This document shows positions 47,195 to 56,814 of a stretch of DNA of 64,000 nucleotides, piece after piece. The notes under the pieces are model-generated. The model had not been told where the DNA came from. It did no database searches and was given only the letters and a program-made list of their open reading frames with translations. Positions within the stretch are counted from its first letter, which is position 1, and the number at the start of each line of letters is the position of its first letter. Source of the DNA: Pseudomonas proteolytica (lineage in GTDB: Bacteria > Pseudomonadota > Gammaproteobacteria > Pseudomonadales > Pseudomonadaceae); contig NZ_VFEV01000010.1 in NCBI RefSeq assembly GCF_007858275.1, positions 1-64,000 of the forward strand, read 5' to 3'. The translations under genes were made by a program, and so were the position numbers.

Positions 47195-48463
47195 TCAATC
47201 CAGGTCGCTGGTGACCCGCCCAATTGCTTCCACGACTTGCTTGGCACCCAACTGAATATCTGCCATCGCCCTGCCTGCCTGCTCAGCCAGCTCCAGCAAC
47301 CTATCGGCCTGGTCTCGGCTGCACTGCACCTGAACAGTGGCTTGACGGGCCAACTCACCGTTCTGTCGCACTACGCTGGCAATCTCCTGTGTCGCCGTGC
47401 TGGTGCGCCCAGCGAGTTTGCGCACCTCATCCGCAACTACCGCGAAGCCGCGGCCGTGCATTCCCGCGCGCGCAGCTTCGATGGCTGCGTTAAGCGCCAA
47501 GAGATTTGTTTGCGTGGCAATGGCGCCGATAGTGTCAACAATGGATCCGATCAACAGCGACTGTGACTCAAGGGCACTCATGCTTGCGGTCACTGAAGCC
47601 ATTTGTTGCGCGATGGTTTGCATGGATATTACCGAGTCGCCTACCAGGCCCATGCCCCGGTCCGCCTTGACATCGGTATCGAGCGAAACCTCGTAAGCCA
47701 TGTGTGCTGCCTGTTTGACTCTATCGGCTCTCTCAACCTGCTTTGTCACCACACTGGCGAACTTGGCGACCTTGTACACTTGCCCGCAAGCATCCTTGAT
47801 CGGGTTATAGGTTGCTTCTAGCCACACGACCCGGCCGTGTTTATCCAGGCGGCGAAAGCGCCCCGCAATGAACGCACCTTTATTCAACGACTTCCAGAAA
47901 TCAGCGTAAGCCGCAGAAGCAACATCCTCGTCCAGGCAGAATAGGCGATGATGCCTGCCTTCTATCTCTGCAAGGCTGTAGCCCATTGCGTCGATAAAGG
48001 GCTTATTGGCATGTAGGACTTCACCAGCGAGGCTGAACTGCACAATCGCGGTTGACCGGTTCAAGGCGCTGAACATTTCCACGCCTTCCTGCTCGTCCCG
48101 CGCCAACGGCGGAGCGATACAGCCGTAGCCTTGAAATGTGCGTTCAGACAAAGAGAGCCAACACATGCCAAGCGTGACAATTTGGCCATTTGAAGCGGTG
48201 TAGCGCTGCAATTCACTGGCCCGCAGATTCGGCGCAAACGCGCTGCGCGGCTCAGCCAGTATGTTGCTAATCTCCGAGCCGGATAGCTCATCTAACGAAT
48301 AGCCAAGCACATCGGCGAGTCGCTGGTTGGCCGAGATGATTCGGCCCGCCCGATCAACACGCAGTGAAATAAAAACCGATTCAAGGTTGGCGAATACGCC
48401 AAGTAATGTACCGAGCTCGCCCTTGCAGTCGAGCAGAGCATTTTTTATGCGACGGTTAAACAC
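47195..48463 (-). CDS. BdlA-like PAS-PAS-MCP cytoplasmic transducer
   Basis: This 422-residue soluble receptor has PAS1 (about 28-120), PAS2 (about 132-245, with the PAC-like [19 protein letters not shown]) and a short MCP signalling domain (about 265-420). The hairpin [20 protein letters not shown] and [18 protein letters not shown] is well conserved. It has no membrane segment. Domain order and length match BdlA, which links c-di-GMP to biofilm dispersal in P. aeruginosa (417 residues). Aer-type energy taxis is an alternative. Confidence 0.9.
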   Translation of the reverse strand: MFNRRIKNALLDCKGELGTLLGVFANLESVFISLRVDRAGRIISANQRLADVLGYSLDELSGSEISNILAEPRSAFAPNLRASELQRYTASNGQIVTLGMCWLSLSERTFQGYGCIAPPLARDEQEGVEMFSALNRSTAIVQFSLAGEVLHANKPFIDAMGYSLAEIEGRHHRLFCLDEDVASAAYADFWKSLNKGAFIAGRFRRLDKHGRVVWLEATYNPIKDACGQVYKVAKFASVVTKQVERADRVKQAAHMAYEVSLDTDVKADRGMGLVGDSVISMQTIAQQMASVTASMSALESQSLLIGSIVDTIGAIATQTNLLALNAAIEAARAGMHGRGFAVVADEVRKLAGRTSTATQEIASVVRQNGELARQATVQVQCSRDQADRLLELAEQAGRAMADIQLGAKQVVEAIGRVTSDLD

Positions 48464-48553
48464 ACTGACCTCCGATGCTAACGAGTACTACAATAAAGGA
48501 CAATGTCTGTATATTATGCCGCCCAACAACACGGCCTTTCAAAAGCATTCACG

Positions 48554-49447
48554 CTACAAACCAAGCAACGACTTGGCCCGGGGATACTTATCACTAAACT
48601 CGCTATCCCCCATTCCTAATTTCAAGCTAATTCGCGCCACTGAAAAATTTATGGCCATGGTGCGCCTCACCAAATCCAGAAAAGCCGGAAGTAGTTCCAC
48701 CGTATTCTTGTGGCATTTGAAATATCCGTGTAGCTCACCTTCTCGAACCATGCGTATGATATGAGTCTTCGACACGCCCAAGCGCGAAGAAAGCTCAATA
48801 TACGTCGACACCTTATAACCGGCCTGAATTGAATCCTTACGCAAGCTGTCTACATACAAGGCAAGCATCGGCAGATGCCCACCATCTCTGTTCATAATCC
48901 ATTTTGCTTCAGGCAATAGCTTGTCAAGCATCACATCAGCTTCCAACAACTTTGCGAAGCCATGAAAAAACACACGCAGCATGTCTTCCGACTCCCATAC
49001 ATCTTTCAGGCAAGCGTCGTATGGAACTATCAACTGCGACGGCAGCAGATAAGACTTAATCATCCTGGTGGTTTCACACAGCGCCGCGCCGGTGGGTTTG
49101 AAAACACGCTGCCTACTGTCTTCGTCATGCATCCGGACTTGCATATAACCGGCAATAAAGAAAAACGAAAAGTAAGAGTCCAAGCTATTGCGCGATAAAT
49201 AACCACGCTCTTGGCAGAACGCTTTAACCTTGGACAGGGGCACCAAATGATCTTTGTAATTAAAGCTCAACAAAGAAAGCGCCACCATAAACCTGTCATA
49301 TTTGAGCAGATTTTTGTAAAACAGCGGTTTTTGTCGATAGTTCTCCATCACCAAATCGAAATGTAGAAGGATCGCGTCATCCATGTCGCATCGGGTCATC
49401 GCGGAACTGGTCTCTATCAGATACTCAAGCAGATCAGTTTTATTCAT
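48554..49447 (-). CDS. Hypothetical protein with C-terminal helix-turn-helix
   Basis: This 297-residue protein is notably AT-rich. The N-terminal two-thirds is helical without a recognised family. At about 215-265 the segment STYIELSSRLGVSKTHIIRM followed by a winged part (EGELHGYFKCHKN) looks like a winged helix, so a transcriptional regulator is plausible. It stands alone. Its composition suggests acquisition by transfer. Confidence 0.72.
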   Translation of the reverse strand: MNKTDLLEYLIETSSAMTRCDMDDAILLHFDLVMENYRQKPLFYKNLLKYDRFMVALSLLSFNYKDHLVPLSKVKAFCQERGYLSRNSLDSYFSFFFIAGYMQVRMHDEDSRQRVFKPTGAALCETTRMIKSYLLPSQLIVPYDACLKDVWESEDMLRVFFHGFAKLLEADVMLDKLLPEAKWIMNRDGGHLPMLALYVDSLRKDSIQAGYKVSTYIELSSRLGVSKTHIIRMVREGELHGYFKCHKNTVELLPAFLDLVRRTMAINFSVARISLKLGMGDSEFSDKYPRAKSLLGL

Positions 49448-49765
49448 CGACGCTCAATAGACCTCACAAGACAACATCAAATAGCCACTACCCGCATCAT
49501 GCCCAGTATATGCGTATTCAACCATCTGAAAATTTCACCCCAAAAATGTTCTATCGCTTCCCCTTCGTATTAAACCTCGCATCGCTTTTGTGAAGCATTC
49601 GACCGAAGCGGACGTTTACGAAGGTCTGCTTTGGGCTATCAACGACACAACCGTGTTTGCCCCGCGCCCAATGCCAACCTCGTCGCCAATGGGTCGATTT
49701 TTTAGCTTGCTGAAACGTTTCATCACGTTTATAAAAATGGCACAACTCCAAGAAAGGCTGCAGCC
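49448..49765. other. Intergenic region
   Basis: These 318 nt are AT-rich. A 66-codon minus-strand frame (49551-49751) has no ribosome site and resembles spurious frames seen near repeats. It was not accepted as a gene. Confidence 0.4.
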
Positions 49766-50980
49766 ATGACCCCGCTTAAACTCTTTGTTGCCCTCAGTGC
49801 ACTGTCCGCTGCCTCCCACGCCATGGCCTGGGATTACGTTCTGCTCGACACCGACAAAGCCGCCCAGAACTGGCAGATCACCAGCCAGCAACTCGGAATA
49901 AAAACCGACAAACCCTTCAGCGTTACCCTACGCACCTTGCACGGCGGACGGCAGGAAGGTGTCAGCATCGTCGACATCGATAACGGCACGATGAAACTCT
50001 CGGTAGTGCCGACTCGCGGAATGAACGTCTTGCAGGCCTCGGTCGGCAATGTGCGCATGGGCTGGGATTCTCCGGTCAAGGAAGTGGTCAATCCGTCCTT
50101 CATCGAACTCAATGGCCGCGGTGGCCTGGGCTGGCTGGAAGGTTTCAATGAACTGGTCACCCGCTGCGGCTACGAATGGGTCGGCCACCCCGGCGTCGAC
50201 AACGGCGAACTGCTGACCCTGCACGGTCGGGCCGCCAACACTCCTGCGAACAAAGTCACCCTGCATATCGATGAAAAACCACCGTATGCCATCACCCTGC
50301 GCGGCGAACTGAAAGAGCAGGCATTCAAGAAGGTCGACTTCTCGGTCGCGACCGAACTGGTCACCGAACCCGGCAGCGTCGTGTTCGCCCTCAACGACAC
50401 CCTGACCAACAATGGCGACTATCCGAAGGAGTACCAGGCGCTGTATCACAGCAACTTCAGTACCCCGTTCCTGGAGCAAGGCGCTCGTTTCGCCGCGCCG
50501 GTGAAACAGGTGTCGCCGTTCAACGACAAAGCCAAGGGCGACCTGCCCGACTGGCAAACTTACCGCGCGCCGACCAAGGACTACGACGAAACGGTTTACA
50601 ACGTGGTGCCGTATGCCGATGCCAAGGGCGATACGTTGACCGTGTTGCATAACAAGGCCGGCAGCCTGGGCGTTTCGGTCGGCTTCAATACCCAGACACT
50701 GCCCGTGTTTTCCCTGTGGAAAAATACCGATACCCAAGGCCAGGGTTATGTCACGGGGCTGGAGCCGGGGACCAGTTTTTCCTACAACCGCCGTTATCAG
50801 CGGCCACTGAACCTGGTGCCGACAATTGGGCCCAAGGAACACAAGCAGTTCCGCATCAGCTACAGCTTGTTGACGGATAAGGCGGCGGTGGATAAGGCCT
50901 TGAAGCAGGTGAGCGAGATTCAGGATGGGCGGGAGACTGAGGTGCGGCAGACGCCGTTGGTTGATCTGACCAAGGGGTGA
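49766..50980 (+). CDS. Exported DUF4432 / aldose-1-epimerase-like protein
   Basis: This 404-residue protein has a signal peptide (to about residue 21, ASHAMAW) and a galactose-mutarotase-like beta-sandwich of the DUF4432 type (VVPTRGMNVLQASVGNVRMGW, GFNELVTRCGYEWVGHP, TGLEPGTSFSYNRR). DUF4432 proteins are thought to act on sugars or sugar acids; a periplasmic sugar-processing role is inferred. AAAGG lies 8 nt before the ATG. It is a single gene. Confidence 0.87.
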   Translation: MTPLKLFVALSALSAASHAMAWDYVLLDTDKAAQNWQITSQQLGIKTDKPFSVTLRTLHGGRQEGVSIVDIDNGTMKLSVVPTRGMNVLQASVGNVRMGWDSPVKEVVNPSFIELNGRGGLGWLEGFNELVTRCGYEWVGHPGVDNGELLTLHGRAANTPANKVTLHIDEKPPYAITLRGELKEQAFKKVDFSVATELVTEPGSVVFALNDTLTNNGDYPKEYQALYHSNFSTPFLEQGARFAAPVKQVSPFNDKAKGDLPDWQTYRAPTKDYDETVYNVVPYADAKGDTLTVLHNKAGSLGVSVGFNTQTLPVFSLWKNTDTQGQGYVTGLEPGTSFSYNRRYQRPLNLVPTIGPKEHKQFRISYSLLTDKAAVDKALKQVSEIQDGRETEVRQTPLVDLTKG

Positions 50981-51036
50981 GCATTGTCGGCCGACTGCTA
51001 GCCCTCGCGAAGGGCTGGCGTCGACCCACCGCAGAC

Positions 51037-51210
51037 CTAGGCGGTTTCTGAAGCCATCCAGGTCAAAAAATCATGGACCTGAGTCGTAAACTCTTTTGGT
51101 TTGGCGTATGGATTGCTTGCTTGGGACAAGAAAAAAGAGATCTGCGTTCTCATGTACGGGTAGTGCTCAACAAATAGCTCGACATGCTCCTCCAGTGTTT
51201 GCGGCCACAT
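51037..51210 (-). CDS. Possible 57-residue ORF or gene remnant
   Basis: The frame MWPQTLEEHVELFVEHYPYM..., ending FLTWMASETA, is acidic and helical and stays open for about 14 codons upstream of its ATG, to a TGA near 51250. It may be the 3' remnant of a larger gene. The ribosome site is weak. No family was recognised. Confidence 0.35.
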   Translation of the reverse strand: MWPQTLEEHVELFVEHYPYMRTQISFFLSQASNPYAKPKEFTTQVHDFLTWMASETA

Positions 51211-51323
51211 CAGGTCCTGTGCAGAACGAAGTACTTGAGTGGAACTAGCGATGGAAAGTCATACAACATACACTCAGCAATTGCGCGACAGAACCGTCGC
51301 CTAATAAATATTCAGGAGCAATT

Positions 51324-51776
51324 ATGAAACTTTTCGCGGCATTCACAATTTTGTTATTTGCATTAGTCGGATGCGCTACAACTGGGAGCCAATCGCCACA
51401 GCAAGCCGCGCAATCTGCAGCAAATTTATTTGAGCAACAGAAATTCAATCTAGTTTGGGTTCCCGCAGCGAATAACGGCATTTCCGGAGCTATGGCATCC
51501 GCGCTTATCGGAAGTGCAGGTTTAGAATCTCCAATTGTTTCAGGCATCCACCAAATAATTGCCCCTGCAAGCAAAGCTGATGTGCGTGTCGCCATCTCAG
51601 GAACCGATAGTTCTTTTGCAGCCAACTCAGCTATTGCAGCTTTAAGTAACACATCAAGCATGCTTCCTAAGTTGCAACTTGCATTTATCGGCTCGACATC
51701 AGATGCCGCGGCAGTTCGCTCGGCAGTTGAAGCTAAAGGCGGTAAATTCTTACACGCCACACCAAATGGCTCCTAA
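51324..51776 (+). CDS. Lipoprotein of unknown function
   Basis: This 150-residue lipoprotein has signal MKLFAAFTILLFALVGC (lipobox LVGC). The mature part is Ala/Ser-rich with an alternating alpha/beta pattern (NLVWVPAANNGISG, VRVAISGTDS, LQLAFIGSTSDAAAVRSAVE). The sequence is clearly more AT-rich than its neighbours. A strong AGGAG lies 6 nt before the ATG. The family was not recognised. Confidence 0.82.
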   Translation: MKLFAAFTILLFALVGCATTGSQSPQQAAQSAANLFEQQKFNLVWVPAANNGISGAMASALIGSAGLESPIVSGIHQIIAPASKADVRVAISGTDSSFAANSAIAALSNTSSMLPKLQLAFIGSTSDAAAVRSAVEAKGGKFLHATPNGS

Positions 51777-51928
51777 CTAGCGGTTTCTGCCTTTCATGAT
51801 AGACTTCTGTCGGCCAAAAGCGGACTCTTGAGGTCTATCGCTTTCTATCCGTAGTAACCGGTCAGCCCGGTTGAGACGGAGAAAAAAGGCGACTGATTTA
51901 TTCTTGAAACCTATGCGAAAACGTCTGC

Positions 51929-52408
51929 TCAGGCCTGACTGATATCCAGCAATCGAGGCATGGCAATCGCCAGGTAATCCTGCGTATCGAGCACCATCGA
52001 CGCATCCAGCCGCCCCGCGTTGAAGGCTATTTCAGCGTAGCCTGCGGTCAAGGCCGGATCGACGATCAATTGAATCCGCTCATCGAAAACAAAAGGAGGG
52101 ATGGCGCCGATCCGGCACCCGGTCAGTTCCATGGCGGTTTCGGCCTTTACCAGCTCGGCTTTTTTCCCGCCCAGGGCCGCTCCGACTTTCTTCATGTCCA
52201 GCTTCTGGTCGCCCGGCAGTATCACCAGTGCATAGGGGCCGGCCTGGCCCTTGAGGGAGCAAAGCATGGCCTTCGCGCCTTGGCCGGGCTCGGTGCCACG
52301 GATTTCGGCGACGCGCGCCGACTGCCCCTCGGCATCGTGCATCAGCACCCGGTAGGAGGCTGAGCGGGCATCAAGTAGTGCCACAAGGCGATCGAACATG
52401 GGATGCAT
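51929..52408 (-). CDS. YbaK/ProX-type aminoacyl-tRNA deacylase
   Basis: This 159-residue protein of the YbaK/EbsC fold hydrolyses mischarged aminoacyl-tRNAs in trans. Conserved parts are AKAMLCSLKG, the VILPGDQKLDMKKV segment with its lysines, TGCRIGAIPPF and VFDERI. Which tRNA it edits cannot be told. It is third in the dioxygenase-TSUP-YbaK operon, 16 nt downstream of the transporter. The link hints at protection from misincorporation of a modified amino acid (inference). Confidence 0.88.
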   Translation of the reverse strand: MHPMFDRLVALLDARSASYRVLMHDAEGQSARVAEIRGTEPGQGAKAMLCSLKGQAGPYALVILPGDQKLDMKKVGAALGGKKAELVKAETAMELTGCRIGAIPPFVFDERIQLIVDPALTAGYAEIAFNAGRLDASMVLDTQDYLAIAMPRLLDISQA

Positions 52409-52424
52409 GTAGTTTTCCTCTGGT

Positions 52425-53183
52425 TTACAGGAGCAGGTCGTAGGACAGTTTGCTGATCAGAATCACCAGTAACACCAGGAATAGAGCCCGGACAAAGGGC
52501 ACCCCTTTATGAACCGCCAACCAGGTGCCAGTGAGCGCGCCCAGGATGTTGAATGCCGCCATGGGGATTGCGATCAGGTAGAGCACGTTACCCGTCGGAA
52601 TGAAGAACATCAGTGCCGCTACGTTGGTCGCGATGTTCACGAGCTTGGCCGATGCCGAGGCATGAAGAAAGTCGAAGGCGAAGAAGCGGATAAACAGGAA
52701 GATCAGGAAGCTGCCAGTGCCGGGACCGAACAGACCATCGTAGAAACCGATGGCACCGCCAATGAAGATCGCCAGCAGTTTTTCCTTGGTACCGATGCGC
52801 ATGGGTTTGTGCAGGGCGCCGAAATCCTTTTTCCAGAAGGTGTAGATCGCCATCAGTACAATCAACACCAGCACCGCCGGCCGGATCATCGACTGGGGTA
52901 CGAACGACACCGTGGCGGCTCCGAAGAAGGCCATGACAAAGGCCGCGCAGGCGGCCGGGATCACAAGCCCCCAGTCGATCACCACCTTGCGCACGAAGGA
53001 CCGGGCCGCGAATGCGGTGCCGCAGGCGGCCGCGACCTTGTTGGTACCCAGCAGCGCCGCCGGTTGAGCGGTGGGCAGCACGTTGAATAGCGCGGGTATC
53101 TGGATCAGTCCACCGCCGCCCACCGCCGCATCGATCAGGCCGGCGGCGAAGGCGAACACGCAAAGGATGACAATATCGACCAT
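52425..53183 (-). CDS. TSUP-family (TauE/SafE) membrane transporter
   Basis: This 252-residue protein has 7-8 membrane helices. The family repeats GLIDAAVGGGGLIQIPAL and GFYDGLFGPGTGSFLIF are both present. TSUP members move sulfonates, sulfite or other small organic anions, often outward. It starts 4 nt after the dioxygenase stop, so transcription is shared. The substrate is unknown. Confidence 0.92.
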   Translation of the reverse strand: MVDIVILCVFAFAAGLIDAAVGGGGLIQIPALFNVLPTAQPAALLGTNKVAAACGTAFAARSFVRKVVIDWGLVIPAACAAFVMAFFGAATVSFVPQSMIRPAVLVLIVLMAIYTFWKKDFGALHKPMRIGTKEKLLAIFIGGAIGFYDGLFGPGTGSFLIFLFIRFFAFDFLHASASAKLVNIATNVAALMFFIPTGNVLYLIAIPMAAFNILGALTGTWLAVHKGVPFVRALFLVLLVILISKLSYDLLL

Positions 53184-53187
53184 GAAA

Positions 53188-54273
53188 TCAGGCTCTGACT
53201 ATGTAGGGTTGATGAGGGTCCAGCGGCACCACGCGTGCCGGATCATTGACCCCGAAGACACGCAACATCCAGCGATCACGGCCGTCGTAGCGGGGTGTAA
53301 AACCATCCCGGGCATGCAGGGTTTGCTGGTTCTTGAAGATCAGCATGTCCCCTGGTTGCAGCAATATGTGGTGCACGACATCGGGATGATTGGCGACGGC
53401 GGCGAACAATTGGAGGGCAAACTGCGCATTGGCGCAGGTCGCCTCGACACTTGCTTTGTTGTAGCGGCAATACAGGCCATCGGTTGCGCTTCTGTACAGC
53501 AAGGGGACGTTTTCCAGCACATTCCCCTGTTTGCCGAAGGAAGCCGGTCGGCGAACGGTGAAGTTCGGGCGTGACAATTCTTCTTCGACGTAGGCCGGCA
53601 GAATGGCCAGCACCTCGTCAATGGCGACGATGCGCGTCGGCACATCGAGCTCGCAGCGCAGGCCGGTCAGGGACAGGTACTCCGGACAGGCCGACAGTTG
53701 CGAGACGGGTTCGCAGGTCAAAGGCAGGTGGGGGTTGTCGACATGCATGCCCAGATCCGCGCGCGAGCCATAGGAGCTCTTTTCGGTCTCTCGCTTGTGC
53801 TTGGGCGATACGTGACGGAACACCGTGTCGTTGCTTTCACCCTCGTACGCCAGCGGACGGGTTTGCAGAGTTTGCAGCACCGACAAAATAGCCCCGGCCA
53901 GTGTCGACAAGTCCTCGATACCCGGCTCCCGGTCATAGGGCGTGGCGGGCAGTTGCGGGTCCAGCGGCAGCCCCCTGACGATCATCGCCACTTCACGGGC
54001 CTGTGGAAAATTGCGTAGCTGCTGGATTTTCTCGGTGCTCAGGACACTTTCCAGCAACAACCCCAGGTCCGGCATGTGGCGGATACCCGAGGCGCTATCG
54101 GTCACCTCCAGCGATGCCAGACCGGCCTGAAGTGCGCGTTGTTCTTCGAGCGACAGATGAATTTGCGGTATCTCCCGTCGGTTCGAACTCACTGATTTTT
54201 TTTCCAGCAACTCATGAATTACTTCATCAACACACGCTGCGGCCTTCCCGATTACTTCATCTAACTTCGACAC
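53188..54273 (-). CDS. TauD/clavaminate-synthase-like Fe(II)/2-oxoglutarate dioxygenase
   Basis: This 361-residue enzyme has iron ligands His177-x-Asp179 (LGMHVDNPH) and His320 (QTLHARDGF). Arg334 or Arg338 should bind 2-oxoglutarate. The layout resembles amino-acid beta-hydroxylases of the VioC/AsnO type more than taurine dioxygenase, but the substrate is not established. The GTG start at 54273 has AGGAG 9 nt upstream. The frame extends to 54447, but that part overlaps the divergent promoter and is unlikely to be coding. It is first in a three-gene operon. Confidence 0.88.
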   Translation of the reverse strand: MSKLDEVIGKAAACVDEVIHELLEKKSVSSNRREIPQIHLSLEEQRALQAGLASLEVTDSASGIRHMPDLGLLLESVLSTEKIQQLRNFPQAREVAMIVRGLPLDPQLPATPYDREPGIEDLSTLAGAILSVLQTLQTRPLAYEGESNDTVFRHVSPKHKRETEKSSYGSRADLGMHVDNPHLPLTCEPVSQLSACPEYLSLTGLRCELDVPTRIVAIDEVLAILPAYVEEELSRPNFTVRRPASFGKQGNVLENVPLLYRSATDGLYCRYNKASVEATCANAQFALQLFAAVANHPDVVHHILLQPGDMLIFKNQQTLHARDGFTPRYDGRDRWMLRVFGVNDPARVVPLDPHQPYIVRA

Positions 54274-54394
54274 GTCCTTGCGCTCCTGTTTACCCCATCC
54301 TTGTGGGTTGAACAGGAAGATTAACGGAAGGGCCTTTTTTGTGTTGCAATGCCGCGTTGTGAAAAATGCAATGAGGTGGAGAGTGGCGTTGAAT

Positions 54395-55315
54395 ATGTTG
54401 GGTGAACTTGAAGCCTTCGCGACCGTGGCTCGCAAGCGCAGCTTCATCGCCGCGGCACGGACTCTGGGGCGCTCCCCTAGCGCACTGACCCGTGCGGTTC
54501 AAGCCCTGGAGGAAAGTGTGGGGCTCAAGTTGTTCAATCGCTCCTCCAATGCCGTGAGCTTGACCGAAGCGGGTGAATGCTTATTGCCCCATGCATACAA
54601 AATGCTCGAACTGCAACGTGAGGTGGATGAAGACCTGGCCGGCCTCAGCGGCCTGGCCTCCGGCTGGATCCGGTTTTCCGCCCCAGAGTTTCTCGGACAC
54701 GGGGTATTGCCCCGGTTGATCGCGCAATACTGCGAGCGTTATCCGGACGTTAACATCGATGTGGTTTTCACCGATGAGATCATCGACCCGGCCAAGAGCA
54801 AGCTGGATTTCTCGATTCGCGGCGCGTTTCCACAATCCAGCGACTTGATCGGCTTTGCGCTCTGGAGTTACTCGCGTTATCTGTATGCCAGCCCAGGCTA
54901 CCTGGAGCGCAACGGCATGCCCGACTCCATCGAGGCACTGGAGTCGCATTCGCTGATCCTGCATACGGCGCCGCGGATTCTCAAGGAGTGGAATTTTCGC
55001 AGTGAGGAGCAGGCCATCAGCTTTCGGGTTCATCCTAAATTTCGTTTCAGCTCCGGTCTGGCGGTATTCCAGGCAGCCCTCGCGGGCGTCGGGATCGCCC
55101 GCTTGGCGGATTGGATGGCGGAGCCCGAAGTGCAAGCTGGGCGCCTGTGCCGGGTTTGTCCTGAGTACAAACTCACCTCCAGCAGCGGTGAGAGCCCACA
55201 GATGCACGCGGTGTACCCGGCCGGAAATTTACCGCTGCGGGTGAAGGCATTGATGGAGATGATCCGTGGCTTAGGTGAAAGCCTCGAATGTAAACGCGGC
55301 TCAGCACTGATATGA
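54395..55315 (+). CDS. LysR-family regulator
   Basis: This 306-residue LTTR has an N-terminal winged helix (MLGELEAFATVARKRSFIAA, SPSALTRAVQALEESVG) and a substrate-binding domain (about 90-295). A TTG at 54389 with GGAG 7 nt upstream is an equally good start; ATG at 54371 is less likely. It is divergent from the dioxygenase-TSUP-YbaK operon with about 120 nt between, the usual arrangement for a LysR activator of that operon. Confidence 0.92.
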   Translation: MLGELEAFATVARKRSFIAAARTLGRSPSALTRAVQALEESVGLKLFNRSSNAVSLTEAGECLLPHAYKMLELQREVDEDLAGLSGLASGWIRFSAPEFLGHGVLPRLIAQYCERYPDVNIDVVFTDEIIDPAKSKLDFSIRGAFPQSSDLIGFALWSYSRYLYASPGYLERNGMPDSIEALESHSLILHTAPRILKEWNFRSEEQAISFRVHPKFRFSSGLAVFQAALAGVGIARLADWMAEPEVQAGRLCRVCPEYKLTSSSGESPQMHAVYPAGNLPLRVKALMEMIRGLGESLECKRGSALI

Positions 55316-55622
55316 GGTTACGGGTCGTTCGGCCCTGACCGCTCACTTTGCGAATGAAGAGTTCATCAAGCTGACGCTGGCTGTCCTCATGACTCCTGCC
55401 TGATTACCAGACACCGCTACTTACAAGCAACCGACCACAGTTGATCAAGTCTCGTCGTATAACGACGGCTCATCATCTCCCGACGCATTCCCCAGTCGGG
55501 GTTCGTCGGAACACTGGCCGACCGCAGTGTTCCCCTCCATATTGAACGCTAGGTAGAGTGCTGAGCGCCGGGCGTCCACACATGGATATACTTCTTTGCG
55601 TCTTGGGCTACAGCACATAGCG
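55316..55622. other. Intergenic region
   Basis: This gap of about 300 nt lies between the LysR gene and the DUF1330 gene, in convergent orientation. No clear terminator, repeat or gene was seen; a 110-codon minus frame (55445-55777) overlaps the DUF1330 gene out of frame. Confidence 0.4.
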
Positions 55623-55919
55623 CTAAAGACCATCCAAGATGTATAGATGGGCCGACGAAGATCGAAATCTATAATCAATGATGTTTTGGTAGTCAGAAGA
55701 ATAATAAAAGTCGTGGGCCACATCGACCGAAGGAAACTCAAGCAGTATGACCCGCGGAACGATTCGACTACCTTCAATGACGTGTGGTTGGTTCGTGCCT
55801 ACCAAGAAAGTGGCTCCGAACTTTTCAAGGACAGGCCTGACACTCACCATATACTCGTTGTAGAACACGTCGGGGTCTGTGATCGTCAGCTCTGCAAACA
55901 AATAGCCTTTCTTTTCCAT
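55623..55919 (-). CDS. DUF1330 protein (dimeric ferredoxin-like fold)
   Basis: This 98-residue protein has the DUF1330 pattern GYLFAELTITDPDVFYNEYM, SRIVPRVILLEFPSVDVAHDFYYS and SDYQNII. It is a dabb-like small enzyme or accessory fold often found in catabolic clusters. The function is not known. It lies 146 nt downstream of the cupin gene on the same strand. Confidence 0.88.
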   Translation of the reverse strand: MEKKGYLFAELTITDPDVFYNEYMVSVRPVLEKFGATFLVGTNQPHVIEGSRIVPRVILLEFPSVDVAHDFYYSSDYQNIIDYRFRSSSAHLYILDGL

Positions 55920-56065
55920 ATTTTCCTCGCGCTTTCAGTTTTCTCGGCGACGCTAATCAGTACCACCCTAGAAGATGGATATGAGGTGTACCCGTTCGCA
56001 CCTTTCAGCATTAGCGGCTCAATGGAATCTACAAATACCATCATGCCGCCTAAGACTGGACGCTC

Positions 56066-56524
56066 TTATTTACTTCGGCGGGGGAGATGATCCGGAGGGT
56101 CACATGCTACCGTCCCCATCTTAGCCGGCACTGACATTTCAAAGAGCTCGAGATCAGGTGAAATTGCAGTCTCGTTATGCTTAAGTCCTGGAGGAATGAA
56201 CAGAGACTCACCCTGCCCCACACGTATGACCCGACCGTCCTCGAATTCAAGTTCGATCCACCCTCGCAGGGTGTAAATAAAATGAACATCACAGATATGA
56301 TAATGCCAGCCGGTCTGTTCCATAATGTCCGTAGCACAAGTGACTTGCGCCCTCGCCACACCTTCAGTAGCGTCTGTAAGCCCCAAGTCGCGATACTTGA
56401 AAAATGAGCGCCGGCCTGGCACCAATGGCGCATTCTCCGGCGTAGCGTACGCCAGCCTCTTTAAAAGTTCTGCCACCGCACTTGGCATCTCCGGGTGCGG
56501 TAGAGTTTTATTATAAGTTTGCAT
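56066..56524 (-). CDS. Cupin-domain protein
   Basis: This 152-residue single-domain cupin has metal-binding motif 1 WHYHICDVHFIYTLRGWIELEF with two His and motif 2 ESLFIPPGLKHNE. It may be a small dioxygenase, isomerase or sensor. The ATG at 56524 has GAGG 6-8 nt upstream; longer frames to 56668 lack support. Its neighbours are DUF1330 and an MHS transporter, which suggests a degradation pathway for a small organic acid. Confidence 0.85.
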   Translation of the reverse strand: MQTYNKTLPHPEMPSAVAELLKRLAYATPENAPLVPGRRSFFKYRDLGLTDATEGVARAQVTCATDIMEQTGWHYHICDVHFIYTLRGWIELEFEDGRVIRVGQGESLFIPPGLKHNETAISPDLELFEMSVPAKMGTVACDPPDHLPRRSK

Positions 56525-56814
56525 GTCCACCCTCTTATTCTCCATGAATACCAAACAAAGCTTGTTCGTTTTTTCAGCACAAACACTTAGACGACAACCC
56601 ATCTCATGCCTAAAAACATAATTTTCCTTCACGACCCATACTGCCCATTCAAACAGCAAGGCGCACAACGCCCATCACCCAATTAATTTGTGAGAGCATC
56701 AGTACTCTCTACCGAGAGGCAGTATGACGTCGCCGCGACCATTACCGCGAGAACTAACTCACGAGAAACGACAGCCCACTATGGCATTACGGTAATAACG
56801 TATTCCTTGAAGAC

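Noticed and set aside
49551..49751. 66-codon minus-strand frame ending ARFNTKGKR
   Set aside because: It has no ribosome site and low-complexity basic content, and the region reads as intergenic.
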